From NCBI GenBank assembly GCA_007571105.1, contig RKRZ01000074.1, forward strand, positions 1 through 5,463: a DNA stretch of 5,463 nucleotides, written 5' to 3'. Each line of letters starts with the position of its first letter. Position 1 is the stretch's first letter. The translations under genes and the position numbers were made by a program. A model generated the notes under the pieces. That model was not told where the DNA came from, ran no database searches, and saw only the letters and a program-made list of their open reading frames with translations. Of this stretch, positions 1-5,463 are shown in pieces. The stretch is from Gammaproteobacteria bacterium. Its GTDB lineage: Bacteria; Pseudomonadota; Gammaproteobacteria; Poriferisulfidales; Poriferisulfidaceae.

Positions 1-1644
1 ATTGACGCGCTCGGCGGCGCCATGGCGTGGGCGGCGGACCGCGCCGCGATCCAGGTGCGCGTGCTCAACCGAAGTAAAGGCCCAGCCGTCTGGGCGACGC
101 GCGCACAAACCGATCGCAACCTGTATCGAGCCGCCATTCAGGAATGGGTCAGCCGCCAACCAAACCTGGAAATCGTTGAAGCAGCCATCGGCAACCTGAT
201 CGTATCCCAGGGAGTCGTAAAAGGTCTCTACACCGAATCAGGAGAAGCGCTATCGGCACAGGCGGTGGTCTGTACAACCGGCACCTTCTTGGGCGGGCTG
301 ATGCACATCGGGGAAGAACAAACCGAAGGCGGACGGGCCGGCGACCCCGCCAGTCTCTTTCTTGCGCAGCGACTGCGCGAGTTGATGCCTCATTCAGGGC
401 GACTGAAAACCGGGACCCCGCCGCGCATTGACGGCGGCAGCGTGGACTGGTCGGCCACTCAAATCCAGCCTGGAGACACCCCGCCGCCGTTCCTGTCACG
501 ACGCGGCCTGGATGCGGCACGCCCACGCCAAGTCCCCTGCCATCTGACTCGAACCACCCCCGAGACTCACGACATCATTCGCGAACATCTGCATCTGTCG
601 CCTTTGTACAGTGGCGCCATTGACAGTCGCGGTCCGCGTTACTGTCCGTCCATCGAAGACAAAATCGAGCGCTTTGCCGAACGCAAGGCACATCAGATAT
701 TCATTGAGCCGGAAGGCCTGGATACGGATCAGGTCTATCCCAACGGCATTTCCACCAGCCTGCCGCGCAACGTGCAGGAAGCCTTTGTGCGCACGATCCC
801 GGGGTTTGAACAGGCCCGGTTGACGCAGTATGGCTACGCCATTGAATACGATTTTTTTGATCCGCGCCAACTGGATCCGACCCTGCAGTGCAAGAACATG
901 CCGGGACTGTATCTGGCCGGACAGATCAACGGCACCACCGGCTATGAGGAAGCGGCAGCGCAGGGGCTGCTTGCCGGACTCAATGCCGCCGCCCAGATTC
1001 TGGAAGAAGACTCCTGGTGGCCGCGTCGCGATCAGGCATATCTTGGCGTCCTGATTGATGACCTGATCACCTGTGGCGTGGACGAGCCGTATCGAATGTT
1101 TACCAGCCGCGCGGAATACCGCCTGAGTCTTCGAGAAGATAACGCGGATCTTCGGCTGACCGAAATTGGGCGACGCCTCGGCCTGGTCGACGAGATCCAG
1201 TGGGCCGCATTTGAACATCGTCGCGATGCGCTGGAGCGGGAACTGGAACAGCTGCGCACAACCCGACTGGGCGAACAAACCATGGCCGAGCACCTCAAAC
1301 GCCCGGACGCAGATTACACCGCGCTTGTCAACAAACTGCCAGACTATCCAGTTGCCTCCGAAGAAATTGCTCGGCAGGCCCAAATTGAATTGCACTATGA
1401 AGGCTACATTCGCCGGCACCTGCGCGAGATTGAACAGACACAAAAAGATGAAGCGCGCCGCCTTCCTCGAGAATTCGACTATCAGGCAATGACTGCGCTG
1501 TCGCACGAGGCGCGCGAAAAACTCAGTCAACAACGTCCCCGGACGCTGGGAATGGCCTCGCGCATTCCCGGCATTACTCCGGCAACGATTGAAATTCTCC
1601 GGGTGCACCTGAAGGCCCGGGAACACTTGAGACTTGCTTCCTGA
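1..1644 (+). CDS. mnmG: MnmG (GidA), tRNA U34 carboxymethylaminomethyl-modification enzyme, FAD-binding subunit; 5' end outside the window
   Basis: With MnmE, MnmG installs the 5-carboxymethylaminomethyl group on wobble uridine of certain tRNAs, using FAD, NADH and methylene-tetrahydrofolate in the cytoplasm. The frame is open from base 1 ([13 protein letters not shown]), matching E. coli MnmG from about residue 63, so the real start lies upstream and the ATG at 22 is internal. The 547 visible residues plus about 62 missing give about 609, against 629 in E. coli; the difference is mostly a shorter loop before the C-terminal helical domain. Visible motifs are GGRAGDP (residues 110-116), [10 protein letters not shown] (133-142), [11 protein letters not shown] with the conserved catalytic-type Cys at 215 (codon 643-645, equivalent to E. 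coli Cys277), EYDFFDPR (from 282), [12 protein letters not shown] (311-322) and [14 protein letters not shown] (from 362). The N-terminal FAD-binding glycine motif and the other conserved Cys (E. coli Cys47) are off-window. The usual KGPAVRATRAQ reads [11 protein letters not shown] here. It is the first gene of the visible gid-par block, two bases upstream of the first possible rsmG start. Confidence 0.97.
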   Translation: MDALGGAMAWAADRAAIQVRVLNRSKGPAVWATRAQTDRNLYRAAIQEWVSRQPNLEIVEAAIGNLIVSQGVVKGLYTESGEALSAQAVVCTTGTFLGGLMHIGEEQTEGGRAGDPASLFLAQRLRELMPHSGRLKTGTPPRIDGGSVDWSATQIQPGDTPPPFLSRRGLDAARPRQVPCHLTRTTPETHDIIREHLHLSPLYSGAIDSRGPRYCPSIEDKIERFAERKAHQIFIEPEGLDTDQVYPNGISTSLPRNVQEAFVRTIPGFEQARLTQYGYAIEYDFFDPRQLDPTLQCKNMPGLYLAGQINGTTGYEEAAAQGLLAGLNAAAQILEEDSWWPRRDQAYLGVLIDDLITCGVDEPYRMFTSRAEYRLSLREDNADLRLTEIGRRLGLVDEIQWAAFEHRRDALERELEQLRTTRLGEQTMAEHLKRPDADYTALVNKLPDYPVASEEIARQAQIELHYEGYIRRHLREIEQTQKDEARRLPREFDYQAMTALSHEAREKLSQQRPRTLGMASRIPGITPATIEILRVHLKAREHLRLAS

Positions 1645-1646
1645 AT

Positions 1647-2330
1647 ATGCGTGCGGCCGCACATCGAACCGACTCCCGGCCCCGTCGTCGTACCGCCGCG
1701 GTGTTGCCGGTGCCCCGCGCAACGCTACGGCGACAATTGAAAGCGGAAGCGGCAACCCGACTGGAGCGCCCAACAATCGAACCGGAACAACTGGAGCGCC
1801 TGACCGCCTATGGAATCATGCTGGCCCGATGGAATCGGGCCTACAATTTGATCAGTCCCCACACGGTATCAGAAATCGGTCCGCGACACATTCTGGACTC
1901 TTTGCTGCTTGCACCGTTGCTCCCGGCACCTCCCTGCCGCCTGCTGGATGTCGGCACCGGAGCCGGTCTTCCCGGATTGCCGCTGGCCATTACCCATCCG
2001 CAGATTCGAGTCACTCTGCTTGACCGAAACCACAAAAAAACACGCTTCTCGCGCCAGGTTGCGTTGGAATTGGAACTGGCCAATGTCACGGTGGTCACGG
2101 AAGACATGGCGCACTATCAGGATGCGCCCTTTGACTGCATCACGGCGCGAGCAGTCGGGCCCGCTTCAGATTTGGTGCGCGACTGCACTCATCTATGCGC
2201 CCCGGATGGGCGGATGGTGCTGCCGCAAGGGCCTGAATCCGGCGACACTCTCGATCTGGATGGCTGGAGCACTCAAGTGGAACACTTGTCGGGACGAAGC
2301 ATTCTCGTGCTGCAGCGCACAAGGGGATGA
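1647..2330 (+). CDS. rsmG: RsmG (GidB), 16S rRNA (guanine-N7) methyltransferase; start uncertain
   Basis: RsmG methylates N7 of G527 (E. coli numbering) in 16S rRNA using S-adenosylmethionine; its loss gives low-level streptomycin resistance in several bacteria. From ATG 1647 it is 227 residues, against 207 in E. coli. Class I methyltransferase features are RWNRAYNLIS (61-70), RHILDSL (80-86), motif I LLDVGTGAGLPGLPLAI (99-115), LLDRNHKKTRFSRQ (124-137) and the conserved Arg of ARA (168, equivalent to E. coli Arg139). Two basic positions conserved with E. coli are changed: Lys165 is Gln194 (LPQG instead of LKG), and Arg197 aligns with Ser218. The first 30 residues are Arg-rich (9 Arg) with no counterpart in E. 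coli. No convincing ribosome binding site precedes ATG 1647; coupling to mnmG could explain initiation. In-frame alternatives are GTG 1701 (209 residues, near the normal length) and TTG 1737, also without clear ribosome binding sites. The identity is secure; activity and the exact start are not. Confidence 0.94.
   Translation: MRAAAHRTDSRPRRRTAAVLPVPRATLRRQLKAEAATRLERPTIEPEQLERLTAYGIMLARWNRAYNLISPHTVSEIGPRHILDSLLLAPLLPAPPCRLLDVGTGAGLPGLPLAITHPQIRVTLLDRNHKKTRFSRQVALELELANVTVVTEDMAHYQDAPFDCITARAVGPASDLVRDCTHLCAPDGRMVLPQGPESGDTLDLDGWSTQVEHLSGRSILVLQRTRG
2321..2326 (+). promoter_or_regulatory. Ribosome binding site of parA, decides its GTG start
   Basis: AAGGGG lies five bases before GTG 2332, inside the last codons of rsmG. 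The parA frame is open for about 140 codons upstream of this point, so this site, together with the Soj-like N-terminus that follows (VTHIYAICNQKGGVGKTT), fixes the start. Confidence 0.75.
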
Positions 2331-2331
2331 C

Positions 2332-3108
2332 GTGACGCACATTTACGCCATCTGCAACCAGAAAGGCGGGGTCGGCAAAACGACCACCGCCATCAATCTG
2401 GCGGCCTCCCTGGCCGCCACGCAACAGAAGGTGTTGCTGGCGGACTTGGACCCGCAAGGCAATGCCACCACGGGCTGCGGCCTAAACAAGAATCAACTGG
2501 AAGCAGGATGCGCGGATGTTTTGACGGCGAGAACCCCTTTGCGCGATGCCATCCATGCGAACCTGTTTGGATTTGACTTGCTGCCCGGCAATGCGGCGCT
2601 CACGCATGCGGAAGTCGGCCTGATGTCGGAACAACGGCGCGAGTATCGCTTGCGCGACGCTTTGCAGAACTGCGGGTATGATTACGTCCTGCTAGACTGT
2701 CCTCCCTCACTGAATATTCTGAGCGTCAACGGACTGATCGCTGCAGATCGGGTTCTTGTCCCGATCCAGTGTGAGTTTTATGCGCTAGAAGGACTCGAGG
2801 CACTCATGAACACCGTGGAGCGAATTGGACAACGGACCGACACGCAATTGCAACTTGCCGGCATCCTGCGTACGATGTACGACCCACGCAACAATCTGGC
2901 GCATGAGGTTTCTCAAAAATTGCTGGATCATTTTGGAGATCGTGTCTATCGCACGCTGATCCCGCGCAACGTCGCTCTTGCTGAAGCACCCGGTTTTGGT
3001 CAGCCTGCCTTGTTTTACCAACGAACCAGCCCCGGCGCAGTTGCCTATCTGGCACTAGCCGGCGAAATTCTGCGCCGTCAGGACGCCACAGACAGGAAAG
3101 CCGCATGA
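2332..3108 (+). CDS. parA: ParA (Soj), chromosome-partitioning Walker-type ATPase
   Basis: ParA is a deviant-Walker ATPase that dimerises with ATP, binds DNA non-specifically, and interacts with ParB-parS complexes to separate replicated origin regions. The 258 residues fit chromosomal Soj proteins (253 in B. subtilis), without the N-terminal DNA-binding domain of P1-type plasmid ParA. The deviant Walker A is KGGVGKTT (11-18), with signature Lys11 and P-loop Lys16. Walker A' is LDPQGNAT with Asp40, and Walker B is YVLLDCPPS with Asp122. ALEGLEALMNT (151-161) and YDPRNNL (183-189) are also typical. Arg186 matches the DNA-binding Arg189 of B. subtilis Soj. The second DNA-binding Arg, Soj Arg218, is replaced by Ala215 in PRNVALAEAPG, and the usual SRGA is SPGA (Pro234). 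The start is GTG, one base after the rsmG stop, and the 3' end overlaps parB in ATGA. Position next to rsmG and parB supports a chromosomal, not plasmid, partition gene. Confidence 0.96.
   Translation: MTHIYAICNQKGGVGKTTTAINLAASLAATQQKVLLADLDPQGNATTGCGLNKNQLEAGCADVLTARTPLRDAIHANLFGFDLLPGNAALTHAEVGLMSEQRREYRLRDALQNCGYDYVLLDCPPSLNILSVNGLIAADRVLVPIQCEFYALEGLEALMNTVERIGQRTDTQLQLAGILRTMYDPRNNLAHEVSQKLLDHFGDRVYRTLIPRNVALAEAPGFGQPALFYQRTSPGAVAYLALAGEILRRQDATDRKAA
3094..3099 (+). promoter_or_regulatory. Ribosome binding site of parB
   Basis: AGGAAA lies five bases before ATG 3105, inside the final codons of parA. Together with the ATGA stop-start overlap it suggests coupled translation of ParA and ParB. 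Confidence 0.7.
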
Positions 3109-3971
3109 CCTCCCGCAGTCGATTGGGGCACGGCGTCGATGCCCTGCTTAGCGAACAAAACAGATCGGACGATAGCCCCGAGTCCAACGGCAATACTTTG
3201 CTGGACATTGCGCTGGATCAACTGCGGCCAAGTCCCTTTCAGCCGCGCACTGACTTTGACCCGGAAGCAATCCGCACACTGGCTGATTCTCTAAAAGAAA
3301 GTGGCGCAATTCAGCCCATTGTGGTGCGGCGCGTCGGGAAATTGTATGAACTGATTGCAGGCGAACGGCGCTTACGCGCCGCTCGGGAAGCAGGATTTGA
3401 AAGTCTGCCGGCCATCGTGCGCGACATGTCGGACGATGAAGCCGCCACACTGACCCTGATTGAGAATATTCAACGCGAGGACCTCAACCCGATCGACGAA
3501 GCAAAGGCACTGGAGCGACTGGCTTACCAAATGAACTGCACGCACGAAGAGGTGGCAGAGCGCGTGGGGCGTGCCCGCGCCACCGTGTCCAACCTGATCC
3601 GGCTGCTGCAATTGCATGCGGAGGTGCAAAAGCGGATCGTGGACGGAAGTCTCAGCATGGGCCATGCACGGGTATTGGTTCCCCTGAATCCCACCCTGCA
3701 AAAGCAACTGGCGAATGAAATTGTGCGGCGCGGATTGTCGGTGCGTCAAACCGAACGCTTGGCGAAGCAGAAGAGCGCGAATGGAAAAGAGACACCCGAG
3801 AAGACTGAAGACCCTGATGTCTTGCGCCTGCAACAGAAGCTTTCCGACCTGGTCGGATGCTCCGTGACCCTAAGGCCGCGGCGCGATGGAGGCGGGCAGT
3901 TGGTGATGAGTTATAGCGGCCAGGAATCCTTGCAGGGCATACTCCAAAAACTCGGCTACAGCGAAGACTGA
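3105..3971 (+). CDS. parB: ParB (Spo0J), parS-binding CTPase clamp of the chromosome-partition system
   Basis: ParB loads at parS sites, uses CTP to close as a sliding clamp that spreads on DNA, and stimulates ParA ATPase. The 288 residues show the full chromosomal ParB layout. The N-terminal ParA-contact segment is SRLGHGVDALL (5-15), where the common LGRG or LGKG has His9. The CTP-binding domain holds QPR (46-48), GAIQPIVVR (67-75), GERRLRA (86-92) and ENIQREDLNP (120-129). The helix-turn-helix region for parS is about 144-170 (THEEVAERVGRARATVSNLI). GSLSMGHARVL follows at about 185. A charged linker around 215-238 leads to the C-terminal dimerisation domain. CTP-site motifs are intact. Its ATG overlaps the parA stop. 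Its last 16 bases overlap the 3' end of pyrD on the other strand. No 16-bp parS consensus was found by eye in this window, so its targets must lie elsewhere. Confidence 0.97.
   Translation: MTSRSRLGHGVDALLSEQNRSDDSPESNGNTLLDIALDQLRPSPFQPRTDFDPEAIRTLADSLKESGAIQPIVVRRVGKLYELIAGERRLRAAREAGFESLPAIVRDMSDDEAATLTLIENIQREDLNPIDEAKALERLAYQMNCTHEEVAERVGRARATVSNLIRLLQLHAEVQKRIVDGSLSMGHARVLVPLNPTLQKQLANEIVRRGLSVRQTERLAKQKSANGKETPEKTEDPDVLRLQQKLSDLVGCSVTLRPRRDGGGQLVMSYSGQESLQGILQKLGYSED
3956..3971. other. Convergent 3' overlap of parB and pyrD
   Basis: The pyrD stop (TAG, minus strand, 3958-3956) lies inside parB and the parB stop (TGA, 3969-3971) lies inside pyrD, so the last 16 bp code on both strands. 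No hairpin followed by a T-run was seen between or near the two stops. Transcripts from the two sides must therefore end inside the opposing gene or by factor-dependent termination. This is inferred from the coordinates only. Confidence 0.9.
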
Positions 3972-4903
3972 TCCAGCGTTCCGGTCAACTCCGAGACATG
4001 CGCCATGTCATGGCGCTCCAAATATTCCCGAATGCCCTGATTGATCTTGCCGCACAGCAGGGGATCGTAGAACAGTCCGGTCCCAACGCCAACCGCGCTC
4101 GCTCCTGCAATCAGAAACTCCAGCGCATCCTGCGGACTCACCACGCCGCCTTGCCCGATGATCGGCACGGAAAGGCCCTGCGCCTGAATTTCCTGATACA
4201 CCTGATGCACCTGCAATAACGCAATGGGCTTGATGGCCGGACCGGACAGTCCTCCTTGCATGGTGCCCAGCACCGGCTTGCGGCTCTCGGCATCAATCGC
4301 CATGCCGGCGACCGTATTGATTACGGCCAAAGCGTCTGCGCCAGCTTCCAGACAGGCGCGCGCATTCGCCCGGATGTCCGTCTGATTCGGTGAGAGTTTG
4401 ACAATCAGGGGCCGGGAAGTCACGGCACGGCACGCCGCAACCACTTCGCCCGACATCTTCGGATCGTTGCCGAAGGCCATCCCGCCGGCACGCACATTCG
4501 GACAGGAAATATTGACCTCGATGCCGTCAATCGGCGAATCGTCAAAACGCCGGGTCACTTCTGCGTACTCTTCTGCCGTCGCACCGGAAACATTGGCGAT
4601 ATAACGGGTCTGCTCAAAATCCAGCGCCGGCAGGATTTCGTTGACCACTCGATCGACGCCGGGATTCATCAACCCGATGGAGTTGAGCATCCCATCCGGC
4701 GTCTCAGCCACGCGATGCGCCGGATTGCCATCGCGCATCTTCAAGGTGGTGCCTTTCAGGCACACCGCGCCAACCTCATCCAAAGAGAACCCTTCAACCC
4801 GAGTGTATTCATCGCCAAAACCCACGCAACCGGACAGCAGCACCAATGGCGTGCGCATGGAAATGCCGGCAAACTCAAGATTGAGTGCAAAAGTCTCAGG
4901 CAT
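3956..4903 (-). CDS. pyrD: PyrD class 1B-type dihydroorotate dehydrogenase (FMN catalytic subunit)
   Basis: PyrD oxidises dihydroorotate to orotate in de novo pyrimidine synthesis, using bound FMN. The 315-residue protein is a soluble alpha/beta-barrel with no N-terminal membrane helix, unlike class 2 enzymes. Motifs are LSGCVGFGDEY (23-33), LKGTTL with Lys50 (49-54), GNPAHRVAETPDGMLNSIGL (59-78), NVSG (104-107), NISCPNVRAGG (131-141) with catalytic-base Cys134, VKLSPN (168-173), GGLSGPAIKP (217-226) and IIGQGGV (248-254). The N-terminal SGC-FGFG-type motif and NISCPNV followed by GG point to class 1B, whose known members pair with the iron-sulfur flavoprotein PyrK to pass electrons to NAD; no pyrK is visible. 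The start at 4903 is chosen because the protein begins there as the family does and a GGAG site precedes it; an upstream in-frame ATG at 4963 lies in gpsA and adds non-family residues. The start overlaps the gpsA stop by 8 bp, suggesting coupling. Confusion with the related dihydropyrimidine dehydrogenase (PreA) is possible but less likely. Confidence 0.9.
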   Translation of the reverse strand: MPETFALNLEFAGISMRTPLVLLSGCVGFGDEYTRVEGFSLDEVGAVCLKGTTLKMRDGNPAHRVAETPDGMLNSIGLMNPGVDRVVNEILPALDFEQTRYIANVSGATAEEYAEVTRRFDDSPIDGIEVNISCPNVRAGGMAFGNDPKMSGEVVAACRAVTSRPLIVKLSPNQTDIRANARACLEAGADALAVINTVAGMAIDAESRKPVLGTMQGGLSGPAIKPIALLQVHQVYQEIQAQGLSVPIIGQGGVVSPQDALEFLIAGASAVGVGTGLFYDPLLCGKINQGIREYLERHDMAHVSELTGTLDQSSL

Positions 4904-5462
4904 CAGAAAACTCCGCACGGATCGGACGCGCCAGCAAGTCTGCGACCGCTTCGGCCGCGCCAATCGTCCCGCTAAGCACTTGTTCGACCTGAGTGCAAAT
5001 CGGCAACTCCAGTGAATGGCGTTGCGCCAAATGACAGATGGCTCTCGCCGAGCCGCGCCCTTCCGTGACCTGCTGAATCTTCTGGCCGGCCTCTTCCAGA
5101 GAACACCCTTCTCCGATCAACTGCCCCAGTCGGAAGTTCCGCGAATGCGCCCCCGCACAGGACAGGACAATGTCTCCCAAACCCGACAGGCCCGCCAAAG
5201 TCTCCGATCGAGCCCCCAACCGATCGCCAAGGCGCATCAACTCATAAATTCCGCGAGTGATCAAGGCCGCGCGAGCGCTGTCGCCAAGGCGCAGTCCGCT
5301 GGCGATGCCGGTGGCAATCGCCAGGACGTTCGTGACCGCTCCCCCGAGCTCCACCCCAATCGGTTCCGTGCTTTCGTAGATACGGAAATTGCCGTGATGA
5401 AATACCGCCGTCGCCTGCTGCGCACACTCTGCCGTGGCAGCTGCCATCACCGCCGCCGCCGG
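4896..5462 (-). CDS. gpsA: GpsA-family NAD(P)-dependent glycerol-3-phosphate dehydrogenase, C-terminal part; catalytic Lys replaced
   Basis: GpsA reduces dihydroxyacetone phosphate to sn-glycerol-3-phosphate, the backbone precursor of bacterial phospholipids. The window holds the last 188 residues; about 145 N-terminal residues with the Rossmann NAD(P) domain lie beyond the right edge, and the frame is open to the edge, so GTG 5450 is not the start. Visible family features are VELGGAV (37-43 of the visible part), AALITRG (65-71), GLSGLGDIVLSC (91-102) with the conserved Asp97, SRN (107-109) and QVTEGRGSA. The signature normally reads GAxKNVxAxxxGxxDGLGxGxN, but here it is GAVTNVLAIATGIASGLRLGDS. 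The catalytic Lys (Lys204 in human GPD1) is Thr44, codon ACG at 5333-5331, one base from AAG. Also Asp is Ser55, Gly is Arg58 and Asn is Ser62. The rest of the fold looks intact without stops, so this is not an obvious pseudogene. It could be an altered enzyme, a non-catalytic paralogue, or contain base errors. It overlaps pyrD by 8 bp. Confidence 0.9.
   Translation of the reverse strand, partial: PAAAVMAAATAECAQQATAVFHHGNFRIYESTEPIGVELGGAVTNVLAIATGIASGLRLGDSARAALITRGIYELMRLGDRLGARSETLAGLSGLGDIVLSCAGAHSRNFRLGQLIGEGCSLEEAGQKIQQVTEGRGSARAICHLAQRHSLELPICTQVEQVLSGTIGAAEAVADLLARPIRAEFSDA
4911..4914 (-). promoter_or_regulatory. Ribosome binding site of pyrD, decides its start
   Basis: On the minus strand GGAG is followed by seven bases (TTTTCTG) and then ATG at 4903-4901. 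It sits within the last codons of gpsA and supports the internal ATG over the longer frame from 4963. Confidence 0.7.
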
Positions 5463-5463
5463 A

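Noticed and set aside
22..24. ATG 22 as the mnmG start
   Set aside because: Homology to MnmG continues in frame to base 1, so the gene is cut by the window edge.
852..858. T7 run in mnmG forming an in-frame T TTT TTT heptamer
   Set aside because: It encodes the conserved EYDFFDP motif. A -1 shift would meet TGA at once, and no downstream pseudoknot or hairpin was seen.
496..1776. Long minus-strand open frame (426 codons) antisense to mnmG
   Set aside because: It lies opposite a clearly conserved gene, its translation shows no recognisable domain, and such antisense frames are common in GC-rich coding DNA.
1909..2331. parA frame remains open far upstream through rsmG, crossing an A7 run (2034-2040), raising the idea of an RsmG-ParA frameshift fusion
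   Set aside because: The shift would have to be +1, the run does not match a standard -1 slippery heptamer in frame, no stimulatory structure was seen, and RsmG is complete in its own frame. ParA has its own ribosome binding site and GTG.
4904..4963. Longer pyrD start at 4963
   Set aside because: The extra 20 residues come from gpsA sequence in another frame and do not resemble PyrD; the ATG at 4903 has a good ribosome binding site.
5448..5450. GTG 5450 as the gpsA start
   Set aside because: The upstream codons continue GpsA homology (PAAAVMAAAT aligns with the E. coli LPTAISLAST segment), so the frame continues past the edge.
5451..5462. Short GCC/CGC triplet run at the right edge
   Set aside because: It encodes an alanine run in the gpsA loop and is ordinary for GC-rich coding sequence.
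1..5463. Origin of replication, DnaA-box cluster, tRNA, CRISPR array or insertion sequence
   Set aside because: No repeated TTATCCACA-like boxes, AT-rich stretch, array of direct repeats, inverted terminal repeats or tRNA-like fold was seen; coding density is practically complete.

Overview
The window is a gap-free block of housekeeping genes from a bacterial chromosome, moderately GC-rich (by eye in the high fifties percent). The first four genes run rightward: the 3' part of mnmG (gidA), then rsmG (gidB), parA (soj) and parB (spo0J). The last two run leftward: gpsA, cut by the right edge, and pyrD downstream of it. The gid-par order is an old and widespread chromosomal arrangement, often near the replication origin. 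Protein wording in MnmG, ParA and ParB looks most like Gammaproteobacteria, but this is a judgement from memory. The dihydroorotate dehydrogenase is of the soluble class 1B type rather than the membrane class 2 type usual in that group, so the lineage call is only moderate.

Layout: mnmG ends at 1644, and rsmG opens two bases later if its first ATG is used. rsmG ends at 2330 and parA starts at GTG 2332. parA and parB overlap in ATGA (3105-3108). parB (stop at 3971) meets pyrD head-on with a 16-bp overlap of the two coding 3' ends (3956-3971). On the minus strand gpsA ends inside the start of pyrD (8-bp overlap, 4896-4903). There is no intergenic stretch longer than two bases, and I see no room for a classical terminator or a separate promoter. 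The rightward genes and the gpsA-pyrD pair each look co-transcribed and partly translationally coupled.

Functions: MnmG (with MnmE) modifies wobble uridines of tRNA; RsmG methylates 16S rRNA; ParA and ParB segregate the origin region; GpsA supplies glycerol-3-phosphate for phospholipids; PyrD makes orotate for pyrimidines. There are no mobile elements, CRISPR arrays, RNA genes, recognisable parS sites or DnaA-box clusters in this window.

I did not find a new multi-gene system. What deserves a second look is a set of substitutions at conserved functional positions in otherwise intact reading frames. GpsA has Thr in place of the catalytic Lys of its signature, with three more signature changes. 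ParA lacks the Arg equivalent to B. subtilis Soj Arg218 (DNA binding) and a second conserved Arg. RsmG lacks the equivalents of E. coli Lys165 and Arg197 and may carry an Arg-rich N-terminal extension.
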